Below are positions 1 through 11,734 of a stretch of DNA of 64,000 bases, in pieces (the first letter of the stretch is position 1; each line of letters begins with the position of its first letter). Source of the DNA: Bufo bufo (lineage: Eukaryota; Chordata; Amphibia; Anura; Bufonidae); assembly GCF_905171765.1 (NCBI RefSeq), contig NC_053393.1, positions 62,775,371 to 62,839,370 on the forward strand. The letters are read 5' to 3'. Under the pieces are notes generated by a model. The model saw nothing but the letters and a program-made list of their open reading frames with translations, was not told the origin of the DNA and searched no databases. Position numbers and translations under genes: made by a program.

Positions 1-764
1 GACAATTTTTTAATCGATTTAAATAAAAATGAATTTTATTTGCAATTCACGTCATGCTATGATAAAGAACACATCAACTTTCTAGATCTAAACATATTTA
101 TTGAGAACGGAAAGCTGTATACCAAGACACACCATAAACCCACAGACACTAATGGATTTATCCCCCTGGACAGCTGCCACTTGCCTACCTGGGTAAATAA
201 CATCCCTTATGGTCAATATATACGCGCACTGAGAAATTGTACCACTGACACCCATTATCAAGAAGAGGCCGAAACACTGAACGCAAAATTTACAGAAAAG
301 GGATATAAATTGGAAACACTTATTCCAATCACTGGAACAGTAAAAAACCTGGACCGAAATACCCTGCTAAAAGATAAAATACCGAATATAAATGACCCCG
401 AGAACCAAAATACCATCAAAATCCCCATTATTACCACCTATAGCGCAGGGGTAAATAGGTTCAAAAAAATCATATACAAACATTGAGACATTCTCAAATA
501 TGACAAGACAATTGGCAACCAAATTCCTAATAATCCTACATTCATCTACAAAAAAGCTCCTAACCTGGCGAGCTTGGTAGCCCCCTCTATCAAGAAAGAG
601 AAAATGGACCCCAAAAAACATACCAAAAAGGGCTTTTTTCCATGCAGACTGTGTAATAACTGCAAAGCCGTGAGGTACCATGTCAAACCCACACTTGAAA
701 TAGAATCCAAACAAGGCAAATATACAATAAAGGATTTCATTACCTGCCATACTAAAGGAGTCAC
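1..764 (+). mobile_element. Partial Penelope-like element copy (RT C-terminus and linker)
   Basis: This stretch is almost identical to 2183-2946 at a constant offset of 2182; I noticed one difference (t157 against c2339). It encodes the end of a PLE reverse transcriptase and the linker toward the endonuclease (reading 40-486, then in the same frame after a TGA at 484-486). It begins at the window edge, so its 5' extent is unknown, and it stops abruptly at about 764, where an inverted piece of the same element begins. I read it as the first, incomplete unit of a tandem PLE insertion (the pseudo-LTR arrangement known for PLEs). It encodes no complete protein. Confidence 0.85.
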
Positions 765-998
765 TTAATCCCTTCCAGTATCTGTAAGATATGTTTCGTA
801 TCCTTGAGGTAGGCAGGTAATTTTGCTACTTTCTCCTGTAGTAGGATATCCAAATATTTAGATAGGTTAGAGGTGAGGCCCTCTATCCCAGAAATTATCG
901 GTCTGCCAGGGGGATTGATTTTGTTTTTGTGGATTTTCGGTAGATAGTAGAATATTGGAATTCTTGGAGTCTGGTTATTGATGAATAGTGTTTCTTCT
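765..998 (-). repeat. Inverted PLE segment between the two direct copies
   Basis: The sequence is the reverse complement of about 1571-1804, the RT region around the PKIHKN motif, with only scattered mismatches. It joins the end of the first partial copy directly to the start of the second copy. Small inverted pieces at the 5' junction are a known feature of Penelope-type insertions. It has no coding role here. Confidence 0.85.
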
Positions 999-3244
999 AA
1001 AAAAATTCTTCATCAAAAAAGAAAAACGAGGCGGCATGTACCCCGTCAAAAAAGCAACCAATCCCCAAAAAAATATTCAAATATTGAAAAGAAAGAAGGG
1101 ATCAATCATTAGAAATCCAAAAACCAACCCGAGGGACAGTACACAATTAGTAGAAGAGAATACCGGAACAGTAAAGACTGACACAGACAACATTGTGGCT
1201 CCCAAGGATCAATTCATTCATACTGACCTCAAACCCATATCTAAATTTAACCCCATCACAGAGTATTCAGACCCACTGATCACTTTTCAATCACTGGTCA
1301 TCAGAGATCTCCTCCGCACAACCCAAAAAAGAAGAGGAAAGGACCCCAAAATCTAACTAAGGGTGAAACAAGAGCCATCAAATCATTGCAAACCAATAAT
1401 CAGATCATCATCAGACCTGCCGACTATTGGTTGACTATCACAAAGAGTCCATGAGACTCTTATCAGATATAAAAACATATAAAAAATTACCATCTAATCC
1501 AACAATGCAATATACGGACAAACTGAACTCACTCATTCAAAAAGGTAAAAGTATGGGAATACTCTCCAAAGAAAAAACACTATTCATCAATAACCAGACT
1601 CCAAGAATTCCAATATTCTACTATCTACCGAAAATTCACAAAAACAAAATCAATCCCCCTGGCAGACCCATAATTTCTGGGATAGAGGGCCTCACCTCTA
1701 ACCTATCTAAATATGTGGATATCCTACTACAGGAGAAAGTAGCAAAATTACCTGCCTACCTCAAGGATACGAAACATATCTTACAGATACTGGAAGGGAT
1801 TAAGTGGAAAGAAGATTTTATCCTGGGCACCCTAGACGTCACTGCTCTGTACACAGTGATAGAAAAGAATAAGGGGCGTGAAGCCGTGGAACACTTTTTA
1901 AAAAAAGATAGTACTATGCCAGGTGACCAAATAGATTTTGTAGGTGAATGTATTACATTCATTCTAGACCACAATTATTTTAAATATGGACCTGATTTTT
2001 ACCTCCAGACGTGGGGGACCGCGATGGGGACCAGATTCGCACCGAGTTTCGCAAACTTATACATGGGCAGATGGGAGGAGCTCACCATCTTCCCCCATGG
2101 GGAGCTCGGTGCGGGTCTGGTCCTCTGGAAACGGTTCATAGATGACATTGTTTTTATCTGGCAAGGGGACACCATATCCCTTGACAATTTTTTAATCGAT
2201 TTAAATAAAAATGAATTTTATTTGCAATTCACGTCATGCTATGATAAAGAACACATCAACTTTCTAGATCTAAACATATTTATTGAGAACGGAAAGCTGT
2301 ATACCAAGACACACCATAAACCCACAGACACTAATGGATTCATCCCCCTGGACAGCTGCCACTTGCCTACCTGGGTAAATAACATCCCTTATGGTCAATA
2401 TATACGCGCACTGAGAAATTGTACCACTGACACCCATTATCAAGAAGAGGCCGAAACACTGAACGCAAAATTTACAGAAAAGGGATATAAATTGGAAACA
2501 CTTATTCCAATCACTGGAACAGTAAAAAACCTGGACCGAAATACCCTGCTAAAAGATAAAATACCGAATATAAATGACCCCGAGAACCAAAATACCATCA
2601 AAATCCCCATTATTACCACCTATAGCGCAGGGGTAAATAGGTTCAAAAAAATCATATACAAACATTGAGACATTCTCAAATATGACAAGACAATTGGCAA
2701 CCAAATTCCTAATAATCCTACATTCATCTACAAAAAAGCTCCTAACCTGGCGAGCTTGGTAGCCCCCTCTATCAAGAAAGAGAAAATGGACCCCAAAAAA
2801 CATACCAAAAAGGGCTTTTTTCCATGCAGACTGTGTAATAACTGCAAAGCCGTGAGGTACCATGTCAAACCCACACTTGAAATAGAATCCAAACAAGGCA
2901 AATATACAATAAAGGATTTCATTACCTGCCATACTAAAGGAGTCATCTATTACATCAAGTGCCCTTGCGACAAAGTATATATAGGACGAACCAAAAGAGA
3001 ACTTAGGGTGAGAATAAGGGAACACATCAACAACATAAACAAAAAATCCGAAAATCACCCACTGTCGCGCCACTATACTGAATTCCATCAGGGAAAATTC
3101 TCAGGATCACAATTTGGGGGGATAGAGAAAGTCAAGGAGGATAAGAGGGGTGGCGATTACATCAAAACCATGTCAAGAACAGAGAGGAAGTGGATATTCA
3201 GATTTAACAGCTTGGCTCCAATAGGATTAAATCAAGAAATATAA
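988..3244 (+). pseudogene. Penelope-like element polyprotein: RT + GIY-YIG endonuclease, frameshifted
   Basis: PLE proteins copy the element RNA at a nicked target; the RT is telomerase-like and the C-terminal GIY-YIG nuclease nicks DNA. An N-terminal basic region reads from 988 to 1356. A second frame (about 1353-1424) carries the conserved IIIRPAD motif. A third frame (1427-2668) holds the RT core with FYYLPKIHKN, GTLDVTALYT, MGTRFAPSFANLYM and the catalytic FIDD (family YxDD). After a single TGA at 2666-2668 the same frame continues to 3244. That part has the Cys-rich CRLCNNC motif, the GIY-YIG core (VIYYIKCPCDKVYIGRT) and the RGGD motif. A small deletion and frameshift removed the usual GGAVVVM after RPAD. 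It is therefore a dead copy. An aligned PLE at 51.4 kb has Trp at the stop position, so TGG to TGA is likely. Confidence 0.9.
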
Positions 3245-4145
3245 TTATTTGCATTCCAATAACAAACAGCCAAGAGCAATTAAACTATACAATTTCCATA
3301 TTTAATGAACAATTAATAAAACCAATATAACATAGCCCTGCTCCCCTCCCCCTACCTATTTATCATTATCCGACTTTACTTTCATATACCTAAATAAATA
3401 ACTATAGGATCAAACTGACAAACCAGCAGAAAAACGGCACTCAAATTGTTAATCCTAATGAAACAGATTGACACCTCTACCATTGCAAAATCTATGTTTA
3501 CCTGTTGCCATGGGAACCCAAGGAGCTACTTAAAACCTCCTAGGGACAGCTAACAGACTAACCCTGACGAAGGAGCCCGACAGGCTCTGAAACGCGTAGG
3601 TAGTTTTTGTCCTACGGAGGCTCCTGTACCCATTGCGGTGACGTCACCACCAACGGTTTCCCGGGCAACAGACGAACAAGCTCCCTCGCGCTGCGCGTGC
3701 TTTCGGCCGGGGCCGCGCTGCTGCTAGGAGGTGAGCCAGGAGGACGCCGCGACTTAAAGAAACAGGACCACTAGAAGAAGCTCTCAGCGATCAATCTACA
3801 TCGATCACCACATCGAACCACCAATTAAAGGACTAACATCGGAAGAATCATAAGGTAGCGATACTGCCATTATTATCAATGCTAATTTTCAGTTTAGTTT
3901 TGTTTTGTTCTTCTGCTCAAAGTATAATATACACCATTATACCGATACAAATATTTGCAACAGGCCAACGCTGACACTTTCAGCACCACATCAGGCCAGC
4001 ACCGACATTATCACTCACGGGAATAGCTGTCTTGACCGCACACTCCAGCGCTATCTGTCCTGCATCACCTACAGGTGACATACCCCTCTCTCCAAAAAAT
4101 AATATAAAGCAACTGTTAATTAAAGTTTATCAATAAGTTCAATTA
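3245..4145 (+). mobile_element. 3' non-coding region of the first PLE
   Basis: This follows the GIY-YIG reading frame and contains the hammerhead motif at 3556-3606. A GC-rich block (about 3630-3760) and an AT-rich tail ending near an AATAAA-like string at about 4145 follow. The exact 3' terminus is uncertain because no target-site duplication could be matched. No protein is evident. The interval 4146-4339 beyond it shows nothing I can name. Confidence 0.55.
3556..3606 (+). ncRNA. Hammerhead ribozyme motif of the PLE
   Basis: The strand reads GACUAACC, then the core CUGACGA (3564-3570). Stem II follows as GAGCC/GGCUC closing a CGACA loop. Then come GAAA (3589-3592), CGCG, UA (predicted cleavage after A3598) and GGUAGU. 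The last segment pairs with ACU(A)ACC as stem I with one bulged A. The ACGCGU around stem III is a palindrome, as in the minimal type I hammerheads known in PLEs, which are thought to act as dimers. H17 is A, allowed but usually slower than C. Confidence 0.75.
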
Positions 4146-4701
4146 AATAAAGCTTTTTAGCTCAAGGATGATAGAAAAACAAGAGAAAATGGTATGGTCC
4201 TAAAGAACTGCAGTGAGAAGTTGTAGTTACTCACTCTGACATTCCACTGGGCCATGCAGTGATAATAAGGTGGCATCATGTATCTGTCTGGTGGACAGAG
4301 TGAGTGGCTCTGTTTTGAGCTAGATATGTATACTATTGCATCATTATTAGAGTTGGGCGCGAATATTCGAATCGCGAATATTAATCACGTATATCTTAAC
4401 TTCGAGAATTTGCGAAAAATTTAAATATAGTGCTATATATTCGTATTTATGAATATTCTAGACTTTTCTTTTTTCATCTGAACCCATGATCCCTCCCTTC
4501 TTCTTGCTTGTTGACCAATGAGAAGGCAGCAATGTCTTTGTCTGAGCTTAGCAACATCCCTAGCAACCAATAGAAAAGTTGCCTACCCCTTACTATATAA
4601 GAACCTCCCCAGCAGCTATTTTCTAAAGTTTATTGCAGTTCTGAAAGAGAGAGCAGTGTCATTGCTGTGCTCTGTGCTTTGTTGTATTACATTAGACAGT
4701 T

Positions 4702-4704
<3 letters not shown>

Positions 4705-4735
<31 letters not shown>
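4705..4735. repeat. (TA)n microsatellite flanking the Tc1 insertion
   Basis: An alternating TA tract precedes the Tc1 left end. A matching TA tract (about 5677-5702) follows the right end. Tc1/mariner elements insert at TA, so the transposon most likely landed in a pre-existing TA microsatellite and split it. Confidence 0.85.
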
Positions 4736-4737
<2 letters not shown>

Positions 4738-4740
<3 letters not shown>

Positions 4741-5676
4741 TACAGACCAAAAGTTTGGACACACCTTCTCATTCAAAGAGTTTTCTTTATTTTCATGACT
4801 ATGAAGGCATCAAAACTATGAATTAACACATGTGGAATTATATACATAACAAACAAGTGTGAAACAACTGAAAACATGTCATATTCTAGGTTCTTCAAAG
4901 TAGCCACCTTTTGCTTTGATTACTTCTTTGCACACTCTTGGCATTCTCTTGATGAGCTTCAAGAGGTAGTCCCCTGAAATGGTCTTCCAACAGTCTTGAA
5001 GGAGTTCCCAGAGATGCTTAGCACTTGTTGGCCCTTTTGCCTTCACTCTGCGGTCCAGCTCACCCCAAACCATCTCGATTGGGTTCAGGTCCGGTGACTG
5101 TGGAGGCCAGGTCATCTGGTGCAGCACCCCATCACTCTCCTTCATGGTCAAATAGCCCTTACTTTCAAAGTTTTCCCAATTTTTCGGCTGACTGACTGAC
5201 CTTCATTTCTTAAAGTAATGATGGCCACTCGTTTTTCTTTACTTAGCTTCTTTTTTCTTGCCATAATACAAATTCTAACAGTCTATTCAGTAGGACTATC
5301 AGCTGTGTATCGACCTGACTTCTCCTCAACGCAACTGATGGTCCCAACCCCATTTATAAGGCAAGAAATCCCACTTATTAAACCTGACAGGGCACACCTG
5401 TGAAGTGAAAACCATTTCAGGGGACTACCTCTTGAAGCTCATCAAGAGAATGCCAAGAGTGTGCAAAGCAGTAATCAAAGCAAAAGGTGGCTACTTTGAA
5501 GAACCTAGAATATGACATATTTTCAGTTGTTTCACACTTGTTTGTTATGTATATAATTCCACATGTGTTAATTCATAGTTTTGTTACCTTCAGTGTGAAT
5601 CTACAATTTCCATAGTCATGAAAATAAAGAAAACTCTTTGAATGAGAAGGTGTGTCCAAACTTTTGGTCTGTACTG
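4738..5676. mobile_element. Tc1/mariner element, internally deleted, with long inverted arms
   Basis: The ends are CAGTACAGACCAAAAG and its reverse complement (ending GTACTG at 5676), lying inside TA repeats. The inverted arms extend about 250 bp: 4738-4995 pairs with about 5412-5676. The middle (about 5160-5412) is unique sequence. The left arm encodes the C-terminus of a Tc1 transposase on the minus strand and the right arm carries the same piece inverted. About 940 bp is far short of the roughly 1.6 kb of an autonomous Tc1, and most of the transposase is gone. Confidence 0.85.
4879..5151 (-). pseudogene. Tc1 transposase C-terminal fragment
   Basis: The 90-residue reading contains WPPQSPDLNPIEMVW, the signature around the last part of the DDE catalytic domain of Tc1 transposases. 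A C-terminal KAKGGYFEEPRI follows. The DNA-binding helix-turn-helix domains and the first two catalytic Asp residues are missing. It is a truncated relic that cannot catalyse transposition. A second, inverted copy of the last roughly 35 codons lies at 5412-5520. Confidence 0.88.
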
Positions 5677-6154
5677 TATATATATATATATATATATATA
5701 TATTACAGATAGTTAGGGGGAGATAGTCAGTGTAGGCTAGATTGATCTATAGTATAGCTGATAGGTTCTGCTGTCCACACATACATGCTACAGACAGTGC
5801 TGTGATGTCACAAGTTGCACTTATTGCAAAAAAAATGTGTATCATTAATTGCTGAAAATTCGCAAGCGCGAATATATTGGAGCACTCTATCTGCATATAA
5901 AGCTATTGTAATGTTCTGTCGTGCCAACCATTTTCTCCAGTCTCAGGAAACTTATACCAGCTTGAAAAATGTAACAAAAGTGACTCACGACTGTATTTTG
6001 TGCGCATTACGCAAATATTTCATTGCCTATTTTCACAATCAAGAATATAATTGCGAATTCTCAAATTCACGAATATATGACGAATATTCTACAAAATATT
6101 TGCGAACTATCGCAAATTCGAATATTGCCCCTGCCGCTCATCACTAATCATTAA

Positions 6155-8518
6155 CAACTTTTTTGGTGTATGAATCCATTATTGATCATTGTCTCTTTCA
6201 TGTTATATCATTATAGGACTGGTTTACTAGGTATTGGTTCCCTAATCCTATATAACATAGGTATGCTTAAGAACCCTTGTGAAGAGAAAATTTGGGACAG
6301 CATAGGTTTAATTAGGGTGTTTAAGTGCAGGGTTGATCCGCCATTAGGGTGTTCCCTGCTGTTAGGGGTAGATAGGGTGTATAAAAGTTAGTTTCCCTTC
6401 CCCCTACTGTATTTTCTGGAATGCTGGCTGTTCTTTTGCTCATTTGAACCCTATTTTAAATATTTTCCATAATTTCATGATTTTCGTCCTGGTATTTATC
6501 CTTTTTTTTTCTGGACCAGTGTCTTTTGTGAAATTTTGCATTTTATATTGATGGTCTTTTGTTTACCTTTTTATTTGTATTTATTAAAAGTTAAGTTTTG
6601 TAGCGAGTTACTTTCAGTGATTTAAGTATCGGAAAGTGAGGATCCACAGGGATTGGTGAGGTGAGTTTTTTTGTCTTTTTCTCACATTTTAAACATTAAG
6701 TACCCCAGACCTGTATATTTCTTGTAATATTACTGTATCGTTATGCATTTTTATATGTATTTGGCTGTATGTTCCAGTATGGATATGGATAGCAAGGCCT
6801 AGCTAGGAGCAGGGCTAACCACCATGTTCCTCCTCTTTTGGTAGGAGTGGGCTGGGGGTGGAATTCCTGTCTAGACAGAGATGGGAGAGGAAGCACACTA
6901 CAGAGCTCCTTCTCCTAAAGAGGATTCTCCAGAGAGATCAAAGAAATAAGTACCTAAGTAAATCCTTGAGAAGTCAGAAAGCAGAGTGAACAGCTGCGTC
7001 CAGCATCAAAAACACTGCTGTGAGATGAGGGACTACAGCTAAGACCCCCATCACTCAGACTACTACTAGGCCAGTACAATACTAATGCTAAACTGAAGAC
7101 AGCCAACCTGCCTCCATCATCCCTACTGGTTCCAGAAGATTGCACTCAAAACATTCTGCTATTGAATGTATTTGAAGTTCTACATTGCACTTAGTGAAAG
7201 AGATTTTGTTATATGTTTAGTTCTGGCTTCCATCTTCATTACTACATTTCCACTGCACCGATCCCCAGGGAGCAACGGCCTGAAAGAGTACACCGTGACA
7301 CAACACTTCATTGGGACCACTACTACTCCCATCCTCTGTACGCTTAACTCAGTGCAAACGCTTTAAAAAAAAAAATTCCACTCTTACACAACTCCAAAAT
7401 AACAGACCCATCTACAACAGCTTGCCGACGCATTCCTGGTATTTCATTGAGATTTTTGTAAACCACACATAAGTATACATGAAAACAGTGGGGGAAAAGG
7501 CAGCGATGCTTCGTGAGTATGGTAAATTGATAATGACTAAATCTCATGAAAACAAGGCAGAGCTTCATTTTCAAAGACTGTAATTCAGTACATCTTCTTA
7601 GGCTATAGTTAACATTTCTCACCTAATTATAATTCTCTGAAACTCAATTCTTATATTTCGTGATCGACTTAAGTTCTTGTATTTTTCTTTATGCAAGCTT
7701 TTAAGCAAAGGCAATGAAAACCTCTGTCCAGTGTAATTTGTCTGATTTAGTGTCTGACAGGAACATCAGGTGGTTTTGCTTAATAATTTAAAGTGCAGAA
7801 ATATTACTGAAAACATCCTACTGTGACTGTTCATCACAAAAATTTCAGGCACAGCATCAAATTCCCTTTTACTCGGCTCTAAGCGTATCCAGCTGGGTTA
7901 TCTGTAAGTGTTACCATAGTTGCTGACACTGAATGCTATCCCATGCGTGACTAGATTAAGCAGATTTCCTCCTGTTCTCTGATATGATACATTGTGTATG
8001 TGATCTCCTATCTTAATCACTGTTATTCTCATAGTTAATATTTTACTGTTAGTTATAGACTAAGGTGACTCTACTCTCTTAAAGGGAATGTTCATCTGAT
8101 TTGTCTTTCAATATTTTTTAGATGTCGATGCTTAGTTTGTATGATACAGAGCTCAAATCCCTTGCATATTCCCGTCAACAGGATAGGGGATAAGTGCCTG
8201 ATCAGTGAGGTGGTAACCTCACCGATCACAAGAGGGGATCCTATGCCTCCCTGTATGAATAGAGTGGCAGTCAACATGTGTGCTGCCACTCCAATAACCT
8301 CTAAGGGACTGCTGAAGATTGACAAGAAGCAAACTTGACATCTAGCTTGTCACATAGAGATGAATGAAGCGGCAGCATCTATGCTCAACTGCTGCAGCAC
8401 TCATAGGGCAAACAATGGACTCCCGTTAGTAAAATTGTGGGATTTCCAAGCGGTTGAACCACCATCTCCCGTGGAGAGGAGATAAGTTGAAAAGTTGGCA
8501 AAACCCCTCAAAATAATA
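6155..8518. other. Spacer without recognisable genes
   Basis: Only short reading frames without family motifs occur. The base composition is AT-rich throughout. At about 8161-8335 lies a fragment of a dispersed repeat (GATAGGGGATAAG followed by TGATC) that recurs at about 36.76-37.08 kb. I see no exon-like block or RNA gene. Confidence 0.5.
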
Positions 8519-8652
8519 AAAATTTTGTAAGCCTACAGCCACCACTAGAGGGAGCACACTGCATACTTTATTATTATTGAGTTCAATGCATAAACAGTAT
8601 GTAGTAAGCTGCTAAGCTCCCCCTAGTGGTGACTGTAGACAAACAAAATTTT
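8519..8652. mobile_element. Short palindromic MITE with CTCF-like motifs
   Basis: Arms of about 38 bp (AAAATTTTGT...CTACAGYCACCACTAG) face each other around a loop of about 60 bp. Each arm carries CCACTAGRGGGAG: plus strand at 8542-8554 and minus strand at 8617-8629. A second member of the family lies at about 61,866-62,005. It encodes nothing. The superfamily was not determined because no clear target-site duplication was found. Confidence 0.65.
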
Positions 8653-9232
8653 GTTATTTTGCTATGTCTATGAAGAGGATGTTTTAGAAAACTTGAGCTC
8701 TGACTTCTATAAATTCAGCATCTGTTAAAAAAATAAATAAGCATTGAATTCGTATTAAACCCTTCTCACACCATGCCATAAATGTATGGCATAGGAAGCA
8801 TTACATAACCCAGCATGCTGTACATTTCCGGCATGGCTATGGTAGCAACCCATGAACTTAGCCATCACCATCAGCGTCAGGTATAAGCTGTAACATAAAG
8901 CTGAAACCTTGCTGAAATGACGCTGATCCTGTTTATTTAACCCCTTAGATGCCACAGTCTGTACAGCAGGAGAGGGCTATTTCTGTCACCCATAGGGCCC
9001 CCACAATGCGATTGCAGGGTCTGAATGGTTGCCATGGCAGCTAGTGGCCTTATAAAGGCCTCTGGGCCTGTCATGTATGGAAGCCGGCTAGTACCTGCCA
9101 GAGGCTGGGTCTGATCAGGCCAAAGGTCAGTGTAAAACTTGTAAAAATGGTGTAACAATTTTTGGGGTGCTTTTTTCTCCATTAGAAAAAGGTAAAACTA
9201 CATATTATTGTTTAACATGCAATTTTAACAAT

Positions 9233-9235
9233 AGT

Positions 9236-9269
<34 letters not shown>

Positions 9270-9270
9270 T
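9233..9270. repeat. (ATA)n microsatellite
   Basis: About twelve uninterrupted ATA/AAT units, a simple-sequence repeat. Confidence 0.95.
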
Positions 9271-10078
9271 CTTTTAAACACCTCTGGGGTCAAAATGCTC
9301 ACTGCATTCTTATATTAATACCTTGATAGGTGTCATTTCCAAAAAGGGGCCTTTTCTGGGTGTTTCTTTTGTTTTAGGTCTCGGCAAACCTGAAATGATG
9401 CCTAAAAAACTTAATTAAAAATGGAGACCCAAAATCCACAAGGTGCTTCTTTAATTCTGAAGCCGGTATTTGACTCAAGTAGCAATGTATGGCCATATAT
9501 TGAATATTTCTAAAAACTGCAGAATCAAGGTAATACATTCATAGTTTTAGTTCCATTTTTTAACCTGCTGTGTTCCAAAAAATTGATTAAAATTTAAAAT
9601 CTGCAAAAGAAATGAAAATTTTAAATTTCACCTCCATTTCCATTAATTCCTACGAAACGCCTAAAGGGTTAACAGACTTCCTAAATGCTATTTTGAAGTG
9701 CAGTTTTTAAAGTAGGTTGATTTATGGGGAGTTTTAATACACAGACTTCTCCATAGAACTGAATTAGTTCGTAAAATAATAGGATTTGGAATGTTTTTAA
9801 AAATTTGTAAAATTGCTGATGAACTTATATAAGCCCTCCAAAAAATATACATTCTTTTAAAAAATGTGAACATAATGTAATCATATGGAAAATGATAAAA
9901 ATGATTTTATGTGGTATGTCTTAAAAGCATACATTTTCAAATCTTGTTTTTTTATTCCACATTTTTGTTAAATTTGGGATTTTTTTGACAAAAGCACAAA
10001 ACATAGCAAACCAAATTTTCCACTAACATAAATTACAATTTGTCAGGAAAAACAATGTAAAAAAATGCTTGAAGAAGC

Positions 10079-10523
10079 TAGTGATGAGCAAAGCGAGCTT
10101 CGGATGCTACATCCGAAGTCGATTTGCTCAAAATTTTGGATTAATGTGGTACAGAGATCTGTCTCCGTACAGTATTAAAATGTATGGGCTCCGATGAGCC
10201 GAAGTCAGTTATTCGTAAAGTTGCACTAGATTTCGTTGAATAACTGGTAGTTGATTTTTAAAGTGGAAAAACACTTTAAAACTTGGAACCGAACTTGATT
10301 TTGGTTTTGAGGTACCTGTCGGAACTGAAGCCGAGTTCAGTTTCAATTTTTAAAGTGGGTTTCTACAAAAGTCTCACATGACTTTGTGAATAATTGACTT
10401 CGGCTCATCTGTGCCCATACATTTTAATGCTGTACGGAGACAGATCTCCGTACAGCATTAATCCAAAGTTTTGAGCAAAGTGATTTCGGATGTAGCATCC
10501 AAAGCTCGCTTCGCTCATCACTA
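10079..10523. mobile_element. hAT MITE with long terminal inverted repeats
   Basis: Terminal repeats start TAGTGATGAGCAAAGCGAGC and end with its near reverse complement ...CGCTTCGCTCATCACTA. The 8-bp target-site duplication is GAAGAAGC (10071-10078) and GTAGAAGC (10524-10531), 7 of 8 matching. Much of the element is one imperfect palindrome; for example the ACAGAGATCTGTCTCCGTAC block has a mirror copy near 10,435. It has no coding capacity. Confidence 0.85.
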
Positions 10524-10627
10524 GTAGAAGCATTCCAAAGTAATTATCACTTAAAGTGACACATCAGATTTGAAAAATGGGTATTCGCCCTTAAGGCCAA
10601 AATAGGCTTCGTCTTTAAGGGGTTAAA

Positions 10628-11730
10628 GGTATTTTTCTGGACTTCAATAAGAATTTTCCCCGGGTCCAACTCTTGGCACCCCTCCTGATTGGCTGAATGT
10701 TGTGCCTAGGTTAACAATGAAGGGAATGCAGCACTAGTTTACAAACAGGGTCCCAAGGCAAAGACTCCCTATATGACTCCATATATAACAGAGCATAGGA
10801 ACAGGTGACGTTCAGAGTGTACGGCACTTTCTTTACTGTAAAAGTCATGCAACTTTCTACTATAGTCTTCCCGTTCATTACCATTTTGAAGATCTCTGCT
10901 TTCTGACAGTGACTAGAAAATGTTTCTGTGTACATCCAGAGGCTGGAACCCATTGAGAATTGAATAGGGAAGCCATTCAATATCCATACACCGCATCATA
11001 TGGAAACTACAGGTAAAGACCAGTGCACTTCAAAATCACACTAAAAGAATACTGTATAAGGCAAATTTTTCATATGGTCATGTGTAGAAAAAAGCCCCTT
11101 TTGTTTTGTACAGTGTTTGCTTTGATCTCCTAATTACATGACTGTTATTTTTATAATCAGTTCATTAAGTATCTCGTATTTATAGACTGAGGCAGCACTA
11201 AATTCTCCTTCTCTTGGAAGCAAGAGCTTTATATCAATGCAACCTGTAAAGGAAATTACTTTTAGAATGATTGTTGCAACATTTATTAGCATAAAAGTCA
11301 TTAAATGTTTTTTTTTCCTGCAGTTTTTATGTTTTTATTTCCTGACATAAAGTTTTACGCTTGTCATAAATAATTAGTTTAGTTTGTCAAGTCTAGCTTA
11401 ACCTTAAAATATTGTGGTTCTGTGATATTCACTAAATTTATGATTAGTTGAAATGATGTCAAGGAGTGAACGGCGTGTATTTATTATTTCTACCTGCAAA
11501 GGAAATTTCAATAATTAGAAACGAGTTCCTATTCATTTCTGCACCATAGCAGGGCTTTTCTAGCCTACGACATAACCACATTGTGGTACAATGTTTCAGG
11601 TAGTGGGACTCCTACACTCATAAAGCCTATGCACTAAGTGAAAGGGCTGCCAAAATTTCAAGGAACCGGCACTCCAATACACCCTTTATTACACATAAAG
11701 AAGGGGATCATACACACCCTTGAAAAATTA
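10628..11730. other. Spacer without recognisable genes
   Basis: The reading frames here are short and show no family motif. No repeat structure was detected until the minisatellite that starts near 11,735. Confidence 0.4.
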
Positions 11731-11734
11731 TGAT

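Larger units (their letters stand above)
4348..6146. mobile_element. hAT-type non-autonomous element with nested Tc1
   Basis: The left end TAGAGTTGGGCGCGAATATTCG and the right end (reverse complement TAGTGATGAGC... with AATATTCGA inside) are imperfect terminal inverted repeats of the frog/fish hAT kind. The flanking 8-mers match at 7 of 8 positions: ATCATTAT (4340-4347) and ATCATTAA (6147-6154). The interior is AT-rich with many GCGAATATT-like motifs and no transposase. A (TA)n tract and a Tc1 element were inserted into it. It would depend on a transposase supplied in trans. Confidence 0.75.
8937..10627. mobile_element. Dispersed repeat with TTAACCCCTTA / TAAGGGGTTAA ends
   Basis: The left end reads TTTAACCCCTTAGATGCC and the right end ...CTTTAAGGGGTTAAAGG, forming short terminal inverted repeats. 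The interior is low-complexity AT-rich sequence without coding capacity. A hAT MITE (10079-10523) and an (ATA)n tract lie inside it. A related element begins at about 44,104. I infer a non-autonomous DNA transposon; its superfamily is unknown to me. Confidence 0.5.

Noticed and set aside
2549..3088. 179-residue open frame on the minus strand
   Set aside because: It is antisense to the PLE endonuclease, has no family motif, and is repeated at 367-750 only because the PLE is duplicated.
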